Positions 26,455 to 34,406 of a stretch of 64,000 bases of DNA are shown here, piece by piece (within the stretch, counting starts at the first letter, position 1; the number at the start of each line of letters is the position of its first letter). A model generated the notes under the pieces. That model saw only the letters and a program-made list of their open reading frames with translations. It ran no database searches and was not told where the DNA came from. This stretch comes from Bacillus sp. 165. Lineage in GTDB: Bacteria; Bacillota; Bacilli; Bacillales; Bacillaceae_G. The position numbers and the translations under genes were made by a program. Location of the stretch: NCBI RefSeq assembly GCF_017742235.1, contig NZ_JAGHKQ010000004.1:244915-308914 (forward strand), read 5' to 3'.

Positions 26455-26922
26455 TTAGTAAATCTCAGGGGTTACATACATTACATAACAGTTACGGTCC
26501 TCGTCTAATTCTGCGCTATCCCGTTTTCGTATGCCAATGCCTGGTATATCTATATAGTCTTTTAATAAGTAACGGATAATGTCCCAATGGCCGCGACCGT
26601 ATTTGTTAATTTCAAGCGTGTATAATAATGGCATGTCGGATGGAGAGTTGTATTGGCGGAACTCTAGGTGCAGTCCTTCATTTGTATTTGTATACAATCG
26701 CTCCCCCTCTATACGTATAGAAGGACCAATTTCTTTAACAATCAGCATTTCCATATTTTGTTCCATTTCGTTGCTTATGAGTTCATACTGTAAACCATTT
26801 TTTACAAAGTATTCACAAAGCTGGCGCGCATATATCTCATTTGGATCGATAGTGCCTTCTTTATATGTATATAAGGGTTCGTACGAGTCATCTGTGCGAA
26901 GCGAAAAGTAAGTGAGTTCCAT
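26455..26922 (-). CDS. Hypothetical 155-residue protein
   Basis: A soluble protein with mixed alpha/beta composition, no signal or membrane segment. Notable stretches are SIRIEGERLYTNTNEGLHLEFRQYN and GRGHWDIIRYLLKDY. The start is supported by AAAAGGAGCAG. I do not recognise the family. It is divergent from the lipoprotein/ATP-grasp pair that follows. Confidence 0.6.
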   Translation of the reverse strand: MELTYFSLRTDDSYEPLYTYKEGTIDPNEIYARQLCEYFVKNGLQYELISNEMEQNMEMLIVKEIGPSIRIEGERLYTNTNEGLHLEFRQYNSPSDMPLLYTLEINKYGRGHWDIIRYLLKDYIDIPGIGIRKRDSAELDEDRNCYVMYVTPEIY

Positions 26923-27002
26923 TGTTTCTGCTCCTTTTCTATATATTGCTTATATTTTATCATATAATAGTATGTAAGAAAGAGATGAGAGGGAGGGTGT
27001 TC

Positions 27003-27314
27003 ATGAGAAAAACAAAAAAAGTACTTGCAGGAGTAGTGACTGCTTTTGCTGCAGGTATGGCAGGCTGTAATTCGCAACAATCGCTGCCGCCGGTGCCGGA
27101 TGATCTGCAGTGTAATGACTATGAATTTGACAGTGACGAGGGAGTATGGGAGTGTGATGATAGAAATTCACCCCATTTCGGATATTATTATTTTGCGGGA
27201 AGAATGTTTTCTTCTGTAGCAGGATTGCGAGCAGACAGCAAATATAAAACATATAAAAATAGCCCAGAATTCAAGAGCGGATTTGGAAAAGGTTCAAAGG
27301 TGAGCGGTTCATAA
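27003..27314 (+). CDS. YgiB-like (DUF1190-type) lipoprotein
   Basis: 103 residues. Signal KKVLAGVVTAFAAGMAGC ends in a lipobox Cys. The mature part is acidic and aromatic (DEGVWECDDRNSPHFGYYYFAGRMF) with a Ser/Gly/Lys tail. ATG 27003 follows GGGAGGG; upstream in-frame codons are leader. The following gene overlaps by one base and is an ATP-grasp amide ligase; in proteobacteria, ygiB (lipoprotein) and ygiC (ligase) form the same pair, which supports the call. Confidence 0.6.
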   Translation: MRKTKKVLAGVVTAFAAGMAGCNSQQSLPPVPDDLQCNDYEFDSDEGVWECDDRNSPHFGYYYFAGRMFSSVAGLRADSKYKTYKNSPEFKSGFGKGSKVSGS

Positions 27315-28537
27315 TGGAACGGGATATATTTTATAGAGGGATTCCTGAGTTTTGGCCGGATTTATATGGAGAAGAGTATGCTTTATATGATGTGCTGCTG
27401 AGAGAAAATAAACAGCGAGAAAAAATTCGGGAAGCAACCAATAGGGTTGGACATATATTTTTTAAAGTTGCACAGCTTCTTCGCCAGCTCGATGATGAGA
27501 CGCTGCTTGAAATGGGGTACTTACAAGAATCGTTATCATTTCTAAAGATGCCTTCTTTGCTTTCGGAATCTGTCATTGCCCGTGTTGATTTTGTAGAGTC
27601 TGCAGGGACATTTAAAGTGCTTGAGTTAAATGCGGATACTCCTACCTTTATTAAGGAGTTATTTTTTGTCAATAAAAAAGTATGTGATAGGTTTGGATCG
27701 ATTGATATAAATGAAGGAGAAGAAGCGGTATTACAGGAAGCTATTCAGCAAGCTGTGAAACTTGCAAAGCAACAAGTACAAAAAGACGATGCATACATAG
27801 TGTTCACTGCACATGACCAGAACATAGAAGACAAATATACTGTGTTGTATTTACAGCAATTGTATGGTGCTGATTCTCGGTTTGTACCTCTTGAAAAGCT
27901 GCAGATTCTGGAAAATGAAGGATTATATGATGAGTGTGGTAGAAAAATTGATGTTTTATATCGGCAAACGTTTCCGATTGAATGCTTGTTGCTCGATTAT
28001 GATGAAGAAGGAGTGCCAATCGGAGGTATGCTACTGGATTTAGTGTGTCAAAACAAACTTGCCATTATAAATCCGCCTTCCGCTTTTTTACTCCAAAACA
28101 AAGCAGTGCAGGCTGTTATTTGGGGATTGAGTGAGGAACAGCATCCGTATTTTACGGAAGAAGAACACGCTTGGATTACAGAATATTTTTTGCCTACATA
28201 CTTAGAGCCTGATCCGTTTGAAGAGAAGAGCCTGCCCTATGTTAAAAAGCCGATTTTCGGACGAGAAGGCGATACGATTGAAATTTTTAATGAGGCCGGA
28301 CAAAAACGGTTAGAAGGTGTGTATAAGTCATATGAAGATTACGGATTCGTCTATCAAGCCTATGTCGATTTACCGACTGTTAAAACGAAAGTTTCTGGTA
28401 TGGAGAAGGAATTGCATGTAATGTACGGCAGTTTTTTGCTAAATGGAAAAGCAAGCAGCATTGGATGTCGTGTAGGAGGACAGATTACAAATAATTTGTC
28501 ATATTATTTGCCCCTTGGTGTGAAAGTGAAGCGTTAG
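27314..28537 (+). CDS. Glutathionylspermidine synthase-like ATP-grasp ligase (YgiC/YjfC type)
   Basis: 407 residues, matching the GSP_synth C-terminal amide-ligase family: a conserved start PEFWPDLYGEEYALYDVLL, FKVLELNADTPTFIKE, and the ATP-grasp end PYVKKPIFGREGDTIEIF with GGQITNNLSYYLPLGV. It lacks the amidase domain of bifunctional glutathionylspermidine synthase, so it likely forms an amide bond to an unknown peptide, perhaps the cell-wall or lipoprotein partner encoded just upstream. Coupled to that gene by an ATG/TAA overlap. Confidence 0.8.
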   Translation: MERDIFYRGIPEFWPDLYGEEYALYDVLLRENKQREKIREATNRVGHIFFKVAQLLRQLDDETLLEMGYLQESLSFLKMPSLLSESVIARVDFVESAGTFKVLELNADTPTFIKELFFVNKKVCDRFGSIDINEGEEAVLQEAIQQAVKLAKQQVQKDDAYIVFTAHDQNIEDKYTVLYLQQLYGADSRFVPLEKLQILENEGLYDECGRKIDVLYRQTFPIECLLLDYDEEGVPIGGMLLDLVCQNKLAIINPPSAFLLQNKAVQAVIWGLSEEQHPYFTEEEHAWITEYFLPTYLEPDPFEEKSLPYVKKPIFGREGDTIEIFNEAGQKRLEGVYKSYEDYGFVYQAYVDLPTVKTKVSGMEKELHVMYGSFLLNGKASSIGCRVGGQITNNLSYYLPLGVKVKR

Positions 28538-28618
28538 AAAGATTCGATAAAGTGTGTATGTTTCGAATGTTTTATGGTTAAAGTAACAGCGAGTTTCTTT
28601 AATTAAGGAGGATCATCT

Positions 28619-28732
28619 ATGGAAAGCACACATGATTTTGTCGAAAAAGTGCATGAAAAACAGAAAAAAGCTGAGCAAAATAGGAAGGGTCAAGGTGATC
28701 CGGGTAAAAGGCTGCCTAATAAGCGTCACTAA
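28619..28732 (+). CDS. DUF4023-type small protein (37 aa)
   Basis: A 37-residue hydrophilic helix-rich peptide: MESTHDFVEKVHEKQKKAEQ, then GDPGKRLPNKRH. The pattern ESTHDFVEK...PGKxLPNK is that of the DUF4023 family of Bacillus. AAGGAGG lies 7 bases before ATG and a terminator follows. Function unknown. Confidence 0.75.
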   Translation: MESTHDFVEKVHEKQKKAEQNRKGQGDPGKRLPNKRH

Positions 28733-28755
28733 CGATATGTTATAGGGGTATAAGT

Positions 28756-28784
28756 AAGCATCCGTTGTAACGGGTGCTTTTTGC
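28756..28784 (+). terminator. Terminator after the DUF4023 gene
   Basis: The stem AAGCATCCGT / ACGGGTGCTT (one G-U pair) with a TGTA loop and TTTTT. Confidence 0.75.
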
Positions 28785-28809
28785 TTTTAACTTAGTTTTA
28801 TCTCTATAA

Positions 28810-28840
28810 ATAAAGCTAGCCCTGCATTGCAAGGCTAGCT
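28810..28840 (-). terminator. Terminator of the nitroreductase gene
   Basis: The minus-strand stem AGCTAGCC / GGCTAGCT is followed by TTATTTATAG, 14 bases after the stop. Confidence 0.7.
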
Positions 28841-28853
28841 AGTAATTCAACAA

Positions 28854-29465
28854 TTACACCCATTCTACCATCTCTTTTATACTTAAGCGGGAAGTCGGAT
28901 GTCCTTTTAAAGATGCTTCGCCGATAGTAATTAACATAACTGGAACATAACGGGAAGATACGTTAAATGTTTCCATTAATGCTTGTGAATTAAAACCGCC
29001 GATTGCACACGTATTCCAGCCTTGTGCTTGGGCTGCTAGTATAAATTGCATGGCAGCTAAAGAGGCATTTGTCATGGCTGCATCACGTGCATTTTGCGGA
29101 TTTTGGTATGCGCTGGCTACATTTTGCGCTAAGCGTTCCTTCGCTTCTGCTGCCATATAGCCGCTTGCTACTGCAGGACCGAATACAGAGTCAACTTTCT
29201 TCTCAGCCTCTAAATCACCTAACACAGCAATGACCGCAGAAGCATCTACGATTTGCTGTTGATTATAGGCAATAGGAAGCAACTTTTGCTGCGCTTCATC
29301 CCCATGGAACACTAAAAATTTCCAATGCTGCAGATTCCAAGCAGAAGGGGCTTGCATTGCAGCTTCCAGCAGTTCTGCTAACTCTCCCGGTGAGATTTCT
29401 TTTTCTGGATTATAGGCACGAGTGGATGTACGCTCGTTCAGAATAGTAAAAAAGTCTTTTTCCAT
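28854..29465 (-). CDS. yodC: NAD(P)H nitroreductase, YodC-like
   Basis: 203-residue FMN-dependent nitroreductase: RTSTRAYNPEKEI and MQAPSAWNLQHWKFLVF bind FMN phosphate, and GWNTCAIGGFN is the C-terminal FMN contact. Reduces quinones or nitro compounds. It is divergent from a HxlR-type regulator with a perfect dyad between them, as for B. subtilis yodC/yodB, so repression by that regulator and induction by quinone or disulfide stress is likely. GGAGG precedes the ATG. Confidence 0.8.
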   Translation of the reverse strand: MEKDFFTILNERTSTRAYNPEKEISPGELAELLEAAMQAPSAWNLQHWKFLVFHGDEAQQKLLPIAYNQQQIVDASAVIAVLGDLEAEKKVDSVFGPAVASGYMAAEAKERLAQNVASAYQNPQNARDAAMTNASLAAMQFILAAQAQGWNTCAIGGFNSQALMETFNVSSRYVPVMLITIGEASLKGHPTSRLSIKEMVEWV

Positions 29466-29543
29466 TATTATTCCTCCATGTATTGTCTAAAGATTGTGGT
29501 ATATTGTATAATTTTTCAATAATAAGTATAGCGGTTGAATCAC

Positions 29544-29566
29544 TATACTTACGAATGGTAAGTATA
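29544..29566. promoter_or_regulatory. YodB-type operator between nitroreductase and regulator genes
   Basis: The perfect inverted repeat TATACTTAC / GTAAGTATA has a 5-base centre. A half-site-like AATAAGTATA lies at 29521-29530. Position between divergent genes fits binding by the adjacent HxlR protein. Confidence 0.7.
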
Positions 29567-29661
29567 CATGTGTATAAGAATAAAAAAAGATAATAAAAGT
29601 GTCAAGAGTTTTGCTTAGTTCTAATATTACGAAATTTTATTGTTTGAAAGAAGGTGTATTG

Positions 29662-29970
29662 ATGGATTCGTTTCAAGTTTGTCCTAAATACGAAGCAGCG
29701 TTCGGTTTGCTTGGAAAGCGTTGGAATGGTTTAATTTTGCATGTGATGATGAATGGTCCAAAGAGATTTAATGAATTGACCGAAACGATTCCAAATATCA
29801 GCCAGAAAATGCTCGCAGAGCGGCTAAAGGAACTGGAAGAGTGCGGAATCGTGATACGATCTGTGTATCCTGAAACACCAGTCCGGATCGAATACGCGCT
29901 TACGCAAAAAGGAACCGAGCTACAACGCTCTCTTACTGAAATTCAACATTGGGCAGAAAAATGGATGTGA
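29662..29970 (+). CDS. yodB: HxlR/DUF24-family redox-sensing repressor, YodB-like
   Basis: 102 residues, with the conserved N-terminal Cys in QVCPKYEAAFGLLGKRWNGLI (the peroxidatic/thiol switch Cys6 equivalent in YodB) and the winged helix KRFNELTETIPNISQKMLAERLKELEE. It aligns closely with B. subtilis YodB, which is inactivated by thiol oxidation or alkylation by quinones. The shorter C-terminus lacks the second and third Cys of YodB. ATG 29662 is chosen by AAGAAGGTG. Confidence 0.78.
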   Translation: MDSFQVCPKYEAAFGLLGKRWNGLILHVMMNGPKRFNELTETIPNISQKMLAERLKELEECGIVIRSVYPETPVRIEYALTQKGTELQRSLTEIQHWAEKWM

Positions 29971-30157
29971 TATTTCCTGCTTGCCCTTTCTTAGCTTACC
30001 CAAAAAAACATATAGCATGGGTGATGGAATCTTTTTGAAAACTTGGTGGTTACCAAGTTTTTTTATTTTTTTAAAACTTACGGGATATTGGCACAAACTG
30101 TCGACGTAGAAAAAACATACAATAAATGATGAAAAAGAAAGAATAAACACGAAATGA

Positions 30158-31468
30158 GTGACATCCGTGTTTAAAATTTTAGACTTTTTGTTAGAAAATA
30201 CTATTTTTCAGGATTTATTGACAGATCTTGAAATCAATGTGCTTTATATTGAAGAGTCGGAAAAAACAGAAAAAAAAACAATTGAGACTCTTCGGCCAAA
30301 ATGCTTATTCTTCGCTGAAGATATCCAAAAAGGCTGGGCTATCTTTCAAAATGTAAGACCGCAAATTGTTATTTTAAATAGTTCGGCTTCTTCCGCGCTT
30401 TCCTTTATCCAAAAGGCAGGAAACATGAAAACAGAGGTTATAGTGATAATTGATGCTGCATCGACTGATTCTGTTATTGATTTGATACAACATAATGTAC
30501 AGCATTTTATCTTAAAACCCGTTTCAGGAGAGAAACTTCTTGAAATTGTTCATCGATGCTTGTATCAAATGTCCTTGGAAAAAGAATTGCAGCAGCAAAA
30601 AGAAATGATGCAAGCCATTCTAGAATTTCAAGACGATCTATTGTTTATTGTAGAGGATGATCGTATCGTGGACTGCAATATGACATTTCTGAATTTTTTC
30701 GGGTATGATGATTTAGGAAGTTATGAGGAAGAATATCTTTCATTTGCAGAATCGTTTATTAATGAGCGCGGCTATTATTATCCGGCCAATCAAATGCTAT
30801 GGATTGATGAGTGTCTGCATAGTTATAAAAAAGTTAAAATGAAAAATACAGAGGACATAGAATATGTATTTATGATTCGTGTCTCGCAAATTCCGGATGA
30901 TGTGAGTCGCTTTATTGTAAACTGCACTGATATTACGGAGTTAGAAAAAGAAAGCCAAGAACATGAGAGGCTTGCTACTAGAGATTCCTTGACGAACATT
31001 TATAATCGTTTTAAATTCCAGTCGTTTTTTACAGAAGAATGGGAGCGCATGAAGCATACAAAGCATCCGTTATCTCTCGTTCTTTTTGACATTGATGATT
31101 TTAAAAAAGTTAATGAAGTGTACGGGAATGACTATGGGGATCTTGCGTTGATTCAGCTTACTGAGCTTGTAAAAAAACGCCTTCGTACAGAAGATATCTT
31201 TGCAAGATGGGGAGGCGAAGAATTTATTTTGCTTCTGCCAAATATGAATGGAAGAGAAGCATTTAAAGCAGCGGAAGCTTTGCGTTTTTTGATTGAAACA
31301 AAACATTTTAGCGGCGTCAAAAAGATGACATGCAGTTTTGGAGTCGTTCAGTACGAAAAGGGTGTTAGCAGAGAAAGAATGATTGAACAAGCTAACAACG
31401 CTTTGTATCAGGCGAAGATAAATGGTAAAAATCAGGTGTGCCAGTATCGAAAGGATAAACTTCAATAG
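30158..31468 (+). CDS. Diguanylate cyclase with degenerate receiver and PAS domains
   Basis: 436 residues: a receiver-like domain (25-135) where the phospho-acceptor Asp is Asn74 (QIVILNSS) although the KP motif (FILKPVSG) remains; a short coiled segment; a PAS-like domain (150-260; FQDDLLFIVEDDRIVDCNM); and a GGDEF domain with WGGEEF at about 351-356 and an I-site RTED five residues before it. An active cyclase with product inhibition is predicted. The start is uncertain: GTG 30158 has no clear ribosome binding site, and GTG 30167 follows only GAGTG. Confidence 0.85.
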   Translation: MTSVFKILDFLLENTIFQDLLTDLEINVLYIEESEKTEKKTIETLRPKCLFFAEDIQKGWAIFQNVRPQIVILNSSASSALSFIQKAGNMKTEVIVIIDAASTDSVIDLIQHNVQHFILKPVSGEKLLEIVHRCLYQMSLEKELQQQKEMMQAILEFQDDLLFIVEDDRIVDCNMTFLNFFGYDDLGSYEEEYLSFAESFINERGYYYPANQMLWIDECLHSYKKVKMKNTEDIEYVFMIRVSQIPDDVSRFIVNCTDITELEKESQEHERLATRDSLTNIYNRFKFQSFFTEEWERMKHTKHPLSLVLFDIDDFKKVNEVYGNDYGDLALIQLTELVKKRLRTEDIFARWGGEEFILLLPNMNGREAFKAAEALRFLIETKHFSGVKKMTCSFGVVQYEKGVSRERMIEQANNALYQAKINGKNQVCQYRKDKLQ

Positions 31469-31488
31469 CAACATTATACGAGAAATAA

Positions 31489-31513
31489 AAAAACCCGTCA
31501 TTGACGGGTTTTT
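31489..31513 (+). terminator. Diguanylate cyclase gene terminator
   Basis: The stem AAAAACCCGTC / GACGGGTTTTT with a 3-base loop. Confidence 0.85.
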
Positions 31514-31554
31514 GCATGAAGACGCCTGTTTGCCATAAGCTATTTTATATACGT

Positions 31555-31968
31555 ACCTAATTTGAGGATAAAGGGAATGCTGTTGCAACTCTAACAGAAG
31601 TTCAATTATCTATTCCTTATCGAGAAGGTGGATGTGCAAGCCAAGTGATTCACCATCTAGCAGACAGCCATATGAACAGCTAGATCTGCACTTACAGAAG
31701 AAGAACCTGTAATTAAACCGTATGATGAGAAAAAATGGGCGGCATGCGCCGATTATGATTTATCTATTGATGTGTCCATTTGTTTATTAGAAGCATTGCA
31801 TACACGGTGGACTGTATTGCTCCATTCTATGAAGAAGGAGGATTTTATAAAAACATTTTATCATCCTGAAACTAAACAATCGATGAGTTTGGAAAGGGCA
31901 CTTGCTTTATACCTATGACAGGGCAATCATCAGGTTGCTCATATTCGTTTGGTGCAATCACAAGGGTG
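31555..31968 (+). pseudogene. Decayed YfiT/BstA-type DinB-fold hydrolase gene
   Basis: Fragments in several frames match the YfiT pattern in order: [10 protein letters not shown], then [13 protein letters not shown] (metal-binding HHxADSH), PYDEKKWA-like, LLEALHTRWT, FYHPETKQSMSLERALALY and HQVAHI. Multiple frameshifts, stops and a deletion after HMNS remove any continuous frame. The family is a putative metal-dependent hydrolase or bacillithiol transferase. This fills the gap between the cyclase and the dehydrogenase. Confidence 0.7.
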
Positions 31969-32018
31969 AAGTTTTAAGTTAAATAAGGTATACTGAAAGA
32001 AAAAAGAGGAGATTTACT

Positions 32019-32903
32019 ATGAAGCATATGTCATCAGAGAGCACATCCATTGCGTTTATTGGAACAGGCGTAATGGGAAAAAGCATGGTTCGCCATTTAA
32101 TTAAGGCGGGATATACTGTATACATATATAATCGAACAAAGGAAAAAGCGGAAGAGTTACTGCAAGAAGGGGCTCTGTGGAGGGAATCTCCAGCACAAGC
32201 AGTGCAAGAAGCCGATGTCATTATGACGATGGTTGGTTATCCTCGTGATGTAGAGGAAATTTATCTTGGGGAAGATGGTATGCTTGAGTATGCAAAAGAG
32301 GGTGCGATCTTTATCGACTTTACTACATCTACGCCAACATTGGCAAAGCGTCTTTATGAAGAAGCGAAGAAGCGTAATATGCATTCACTCGATGCTCCTG
32401 TATCTGGTGGCGACGTAGGAGCGAAGGAAGCTCGCCTTGCCATTATGGTTGGAGGAGAGGAAGAAGTGTTTCAAGCATGCTTGCCGCTTTTAGAAGTGCT
32501 GGGGAAAAATGTTGTATTGCAAGGTTCGGCGGGTAGTGGTCAGCATACGAAAATGTGTAATCAAATTGCTATTGCTTCTAACATGATGGGGGTATGTGAA
32601 GCAGTTGCTTATGCGAAGAAAGCAGGATTGGATCCGGAACGTGTGCTGCAAAGCATTGAGACGGGGGCAGCTGGAAGCTGGTCGTTAAGTAATTTAGCTC
32701 CGCGAATGATACAAGAGAATTTTGAGCCTGGTTTCTATATCAAACACTTTATTAAAGATATGGATATAGCATTAGAAGAAGCTGATGCAATGGGATTAGA
32801 AACTCCGGGGCTGTCACTTGCACGGCTATTGTATGATGAGCTTGCTGAAGCTGGGGAAGAAGATAGCGGAACGCAAGCGTTATATAAAAAATATATTAAA
32901 TAA
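32019..32903 (+). CDS. ykwC: 3-hydroxyisobutyrate dehydrogenase-family protein, YkwC-like
   Basis: 294 residues: Rossmann motif IAFIGTGVMGKSMVRHL with phosphate-binding Arg in YNRTKEKA (NADP-type), substrate motif LDAPVSGGDVGAKEA, and catalytic Lys in GSGQHTKMCNQIA. A beta-hydroxyacid dehydrogenase whose exact substrate (hydroxyisobutyrate, tartronate semialdehyde or other) is not determined. AGAGGAG before ATG. Followed after 15 bases by a small gene, probably in the same operon. Confidence 0.82.
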   Translation: MKHMSSESTSIAFIGTGVMGKSMVRHLIKAGYTVYIYNRTKEKAEELLQEGALWRESPAQAVQEADVIMTMVGYPRDVEEIYLGEDGMLEYAKEGAIFIDFTTSTPTLAKRLYEEAKKRNMHSLDAPVSGGDVGAKEARLAIMVGGEEEVFQACLPLLEVLGKNVVLQGSAGSGQHTKMCNQIAIASNMMGVCEAVAYAKKAGLDPERVLQSIETGAAGSWSLSNLAPRMIQENFEPGFYIKHFIKDMDIALEEADAMGLETPGLSLARLLYDELAEAGEEDSGTQALYKKYIK

Positions 32904-32918
32904 GAAAGGATGGATATA

Positions 32919-33254
32919 ATGGAGAGTTTTAACCGGTTTGATGAAATTGTGGATATTGTTCAGAGAACGAAAACAATAGCTATTACTGATTCGCAAAAAG
33001 AGGCTCTGAAAAAGAAATATAAGTTTACGCCGCACTTTGAGTACGGTATGGATGAAGAAAGCCGTTACGTTATACGTACGACAAAAGAAATGCACGATCA
33101 AATGGAATACTATATGGCATTAGAGCATGAGCGCGAACTTATCGATTTGTTGATGGAAGCGGAGATTGACCGAGTTGTATACGTGTCTGTCAGCTATGGA
33201 ACAGACGCTCTTCATCTAAAAGAACTATTTCAGTTTTTAGCAGAAAATCAATAA
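32919..33254 (+). CDS. Hypothetical 111-residue protein downstream of ykwC
   Basis: A soluble, charged protein (DSQKEALKKKYKFTPHFEYGMDEESRYVIRT..., then an acidic helix YYMALEHERELIDLLMEAEI). ATG 32919 has AAAGGATGG nine bases upstream; the ATG at 32910 overlaps it. No family recognised. Likely translated from the ykwC transcript, which ends at the following terminator. Confidence 0.6.
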   Translation: MESFNRFDEIVDIVQRTKTIAITDSQKEALKKKYKFTPHFEYGMDEESRYVIRTTKEMHDQMEYYMALEHERELIDLLMEAEIDRVVYVSVSYGTDALHLKELFQFLAENQ

Positions 33255-33289
33255 AAAAGGTCCTGTACAGGTATGTGCAGGACCTTTTT
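33254..33289 (+). terminator. Terminator of the ykwC operon
   Basis: The stem AAAAAGGTCCTG / CAGGACCTTTTT directly after the stop. Confidence 0.88.
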
Positions 33290-33363
33290 ATGCTGGGTAG
33301 CATTGGGAGGAGCGAGAAGATATCGGCGGGAATGCTAGTGTACCGATGGACCCCTGCTATACT

Positions 33364-33395
33364 AAAAATGCCTCGCTGGTGAGCGAGGCATTTTT
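33364..33395. terminator. Terminator of the WGR-like gene
   Basis: A 14-bp perfect stem AAAAATGCCTCGCT / AGCGAGGCATTTTT with a GGTG loop. It ends the minus-strand gene and could also act on plus-strand read-through. Confidence 0.85.
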
Positions 33396-33877
33396 TATAC
33401 GGGGTACACAACTTGGAATTCGTCATCTGAGCTGCAGTATGCTAAAACTGCACCTTGGAGTGCATTTTGGTGCTCAAGTTCTTCTATTATCGTCTCTGTC
33501 GCAATATTGACATTGAGAACAAAGCAATAAATGTTCATAAGACCTTCGCTCATATCTCCGCCGCCGCAAAAGCCATTGCCTGTCCATCCGAGGCATTCGT
33601 TCATGATTTCTTCTATATAATAACGGGAGTCTAGCGCTTCTTGCTCGTCACCTTCATACTGATACTGGATAACAAATTCTGTTAAGGAGTCTTCTTCAAC
33701 GTATGTATAACCTTCCTGCAGTTTTTCTTCGGCAAGCTTTTGCATCGTTTCCTCTGCATTGTCAGCTTCTAGTTCTTCGGCTTTGCCGATATCTCCGATT
33801 TTGCCATAGTGGACAGTGAGTATACCTTCATCGTTCCATACTTCCCAATATTGTGTGTCCTTTACAAGTTTAATCAT
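33395..33877 (-). CDS. WGR-domain-like protein (160 aa)
   Basis: The N-terminus IKLVKDTQYWEVWNDEGILTVHYGKIGDIGK has the W...G..VHYGRIG layout of WGR domains, followed by AEETMQKLAEEKLQEGY; the rest, with GWTGNGFCGGGDM and LEHQNALQGAVLAYC, is a less common alpha/beta domain. ATG 33877 follows TAGGAGG. WGR domains often bind nucleic acid ends in other proteins, but function here is unknown. Confidence 0.6.
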   Translation of the reverse strand: MIKLVKDTQYWEVWNDEGILTVHYGKIGDIGKAEELEADNAEETMQKLAEEKLQEGYTYVEEDSLTEFVIQYQYEGDEQEALDSRYYIEEIMNECLGWTGNGFCGGGDMSEGLMNIYCFVLNVNIATETIIEELEHQNALQGAVLAYCSSDDEFQVVYPV

Positions 33878-33942
33878 ATATAAGCCTCCTAAACGAAAAT
33901 AAAAAAGGATCATCCTACATTATATCAATAAACAAAGGAAAT

Positions 33943-33978
33943 AAAAAAGCTCTCAGAGAGCCTCTTGAGAGCTTTTTT
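33943..33978 (-). terminator. Terminator overlapping the small membrane gene's 3' end
   Basis: The stem AAAAAAGCTCTCA / TGAGAGCTTTTTT includes the stop codon region of the minus-strand gene. Confidence 0.75.
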
Positions 33979-34201
33979 TCGGAAACGGAATAATGATGAC
34001 ATCGTGTTTTGGTTTTCTCACCATAAAATATGTAAATGCGATTGCAACAGGTACGGATAAATAAAAACCTAGGATGACAGCGCTTGCAACAGATGCTAAA
34101 AACCCAAACATACCGATTTCTAACTTTTCTTTTAAAGCTCCTGTTATTGCAGGAACTGCTCCACAAATGACTCCGATAATTAACGCGCTGATTAGATACA
34201 T
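33953..34201 (-). CDS. Small membrane protein (82 aa)
   Basis: ATG 34201 (AAAGGGGATGAG upstream) gives two hydrophobic spans: LISALIIGVICGAVPAITGAL and FGFLASVASAVILGFYLSVPVAIAFTYFM, with a basic/Pro tail (RKPKHDVIIIPFPKK). It is transcribed alone. Family not recognised. The upstream region 34250-34340 is very AT-rich with several TTTGTTCAAA-like segments. Confidence 0.6.
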   Translation of the reverse strand: MYLISALIIGVICGAVPAITGALKEKLEIGMFGFLASVASAVILGFYLSVPVAIAFTYFMVRKPKHDVIIIPFPKKSSQEAL

Positions 34202-34355
34202 AAGCTCATCCCCTTTATTTTTTAGAAAATTCATTTTTTAATTTGTGTCTTTATTATAGCACAATGTTAACAAATTTGTCACAAATTATTCAAATTTTGT
34301 TCAAAATTTAGTCACGATTTGTTCAAAAAGTGGACAAAGGGAAATTCACTCAGAG

Positions 34356-34385
34356 AAAAAGCGGCTGAATACACAGCCGCTTTTT
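34356..34385. terminator. Terminator of the mtnWXBD operon
   Basis: The stem AAAAAGCGGCTG / CAGCCGCTTTTT after mtnD. Confidence 0.88.
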
Positions 34386-34406
34386 GGTAAAAATGTTCTT
34401 GTTCTA

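Noticed and set aside
31070..31588. Long minus-strand frame opposite the diguanylate cyclase
   Set aside because: Antisense to conserved GGDEF coding sequence, no family likeness.
33915..34166. Second minus-strand frame overlapping the 82-residue membrane protein
   Set aside because: Cys/Arg-rich shadow frame without a start site; the membrane protein frame has AAAGGGGATGAG.
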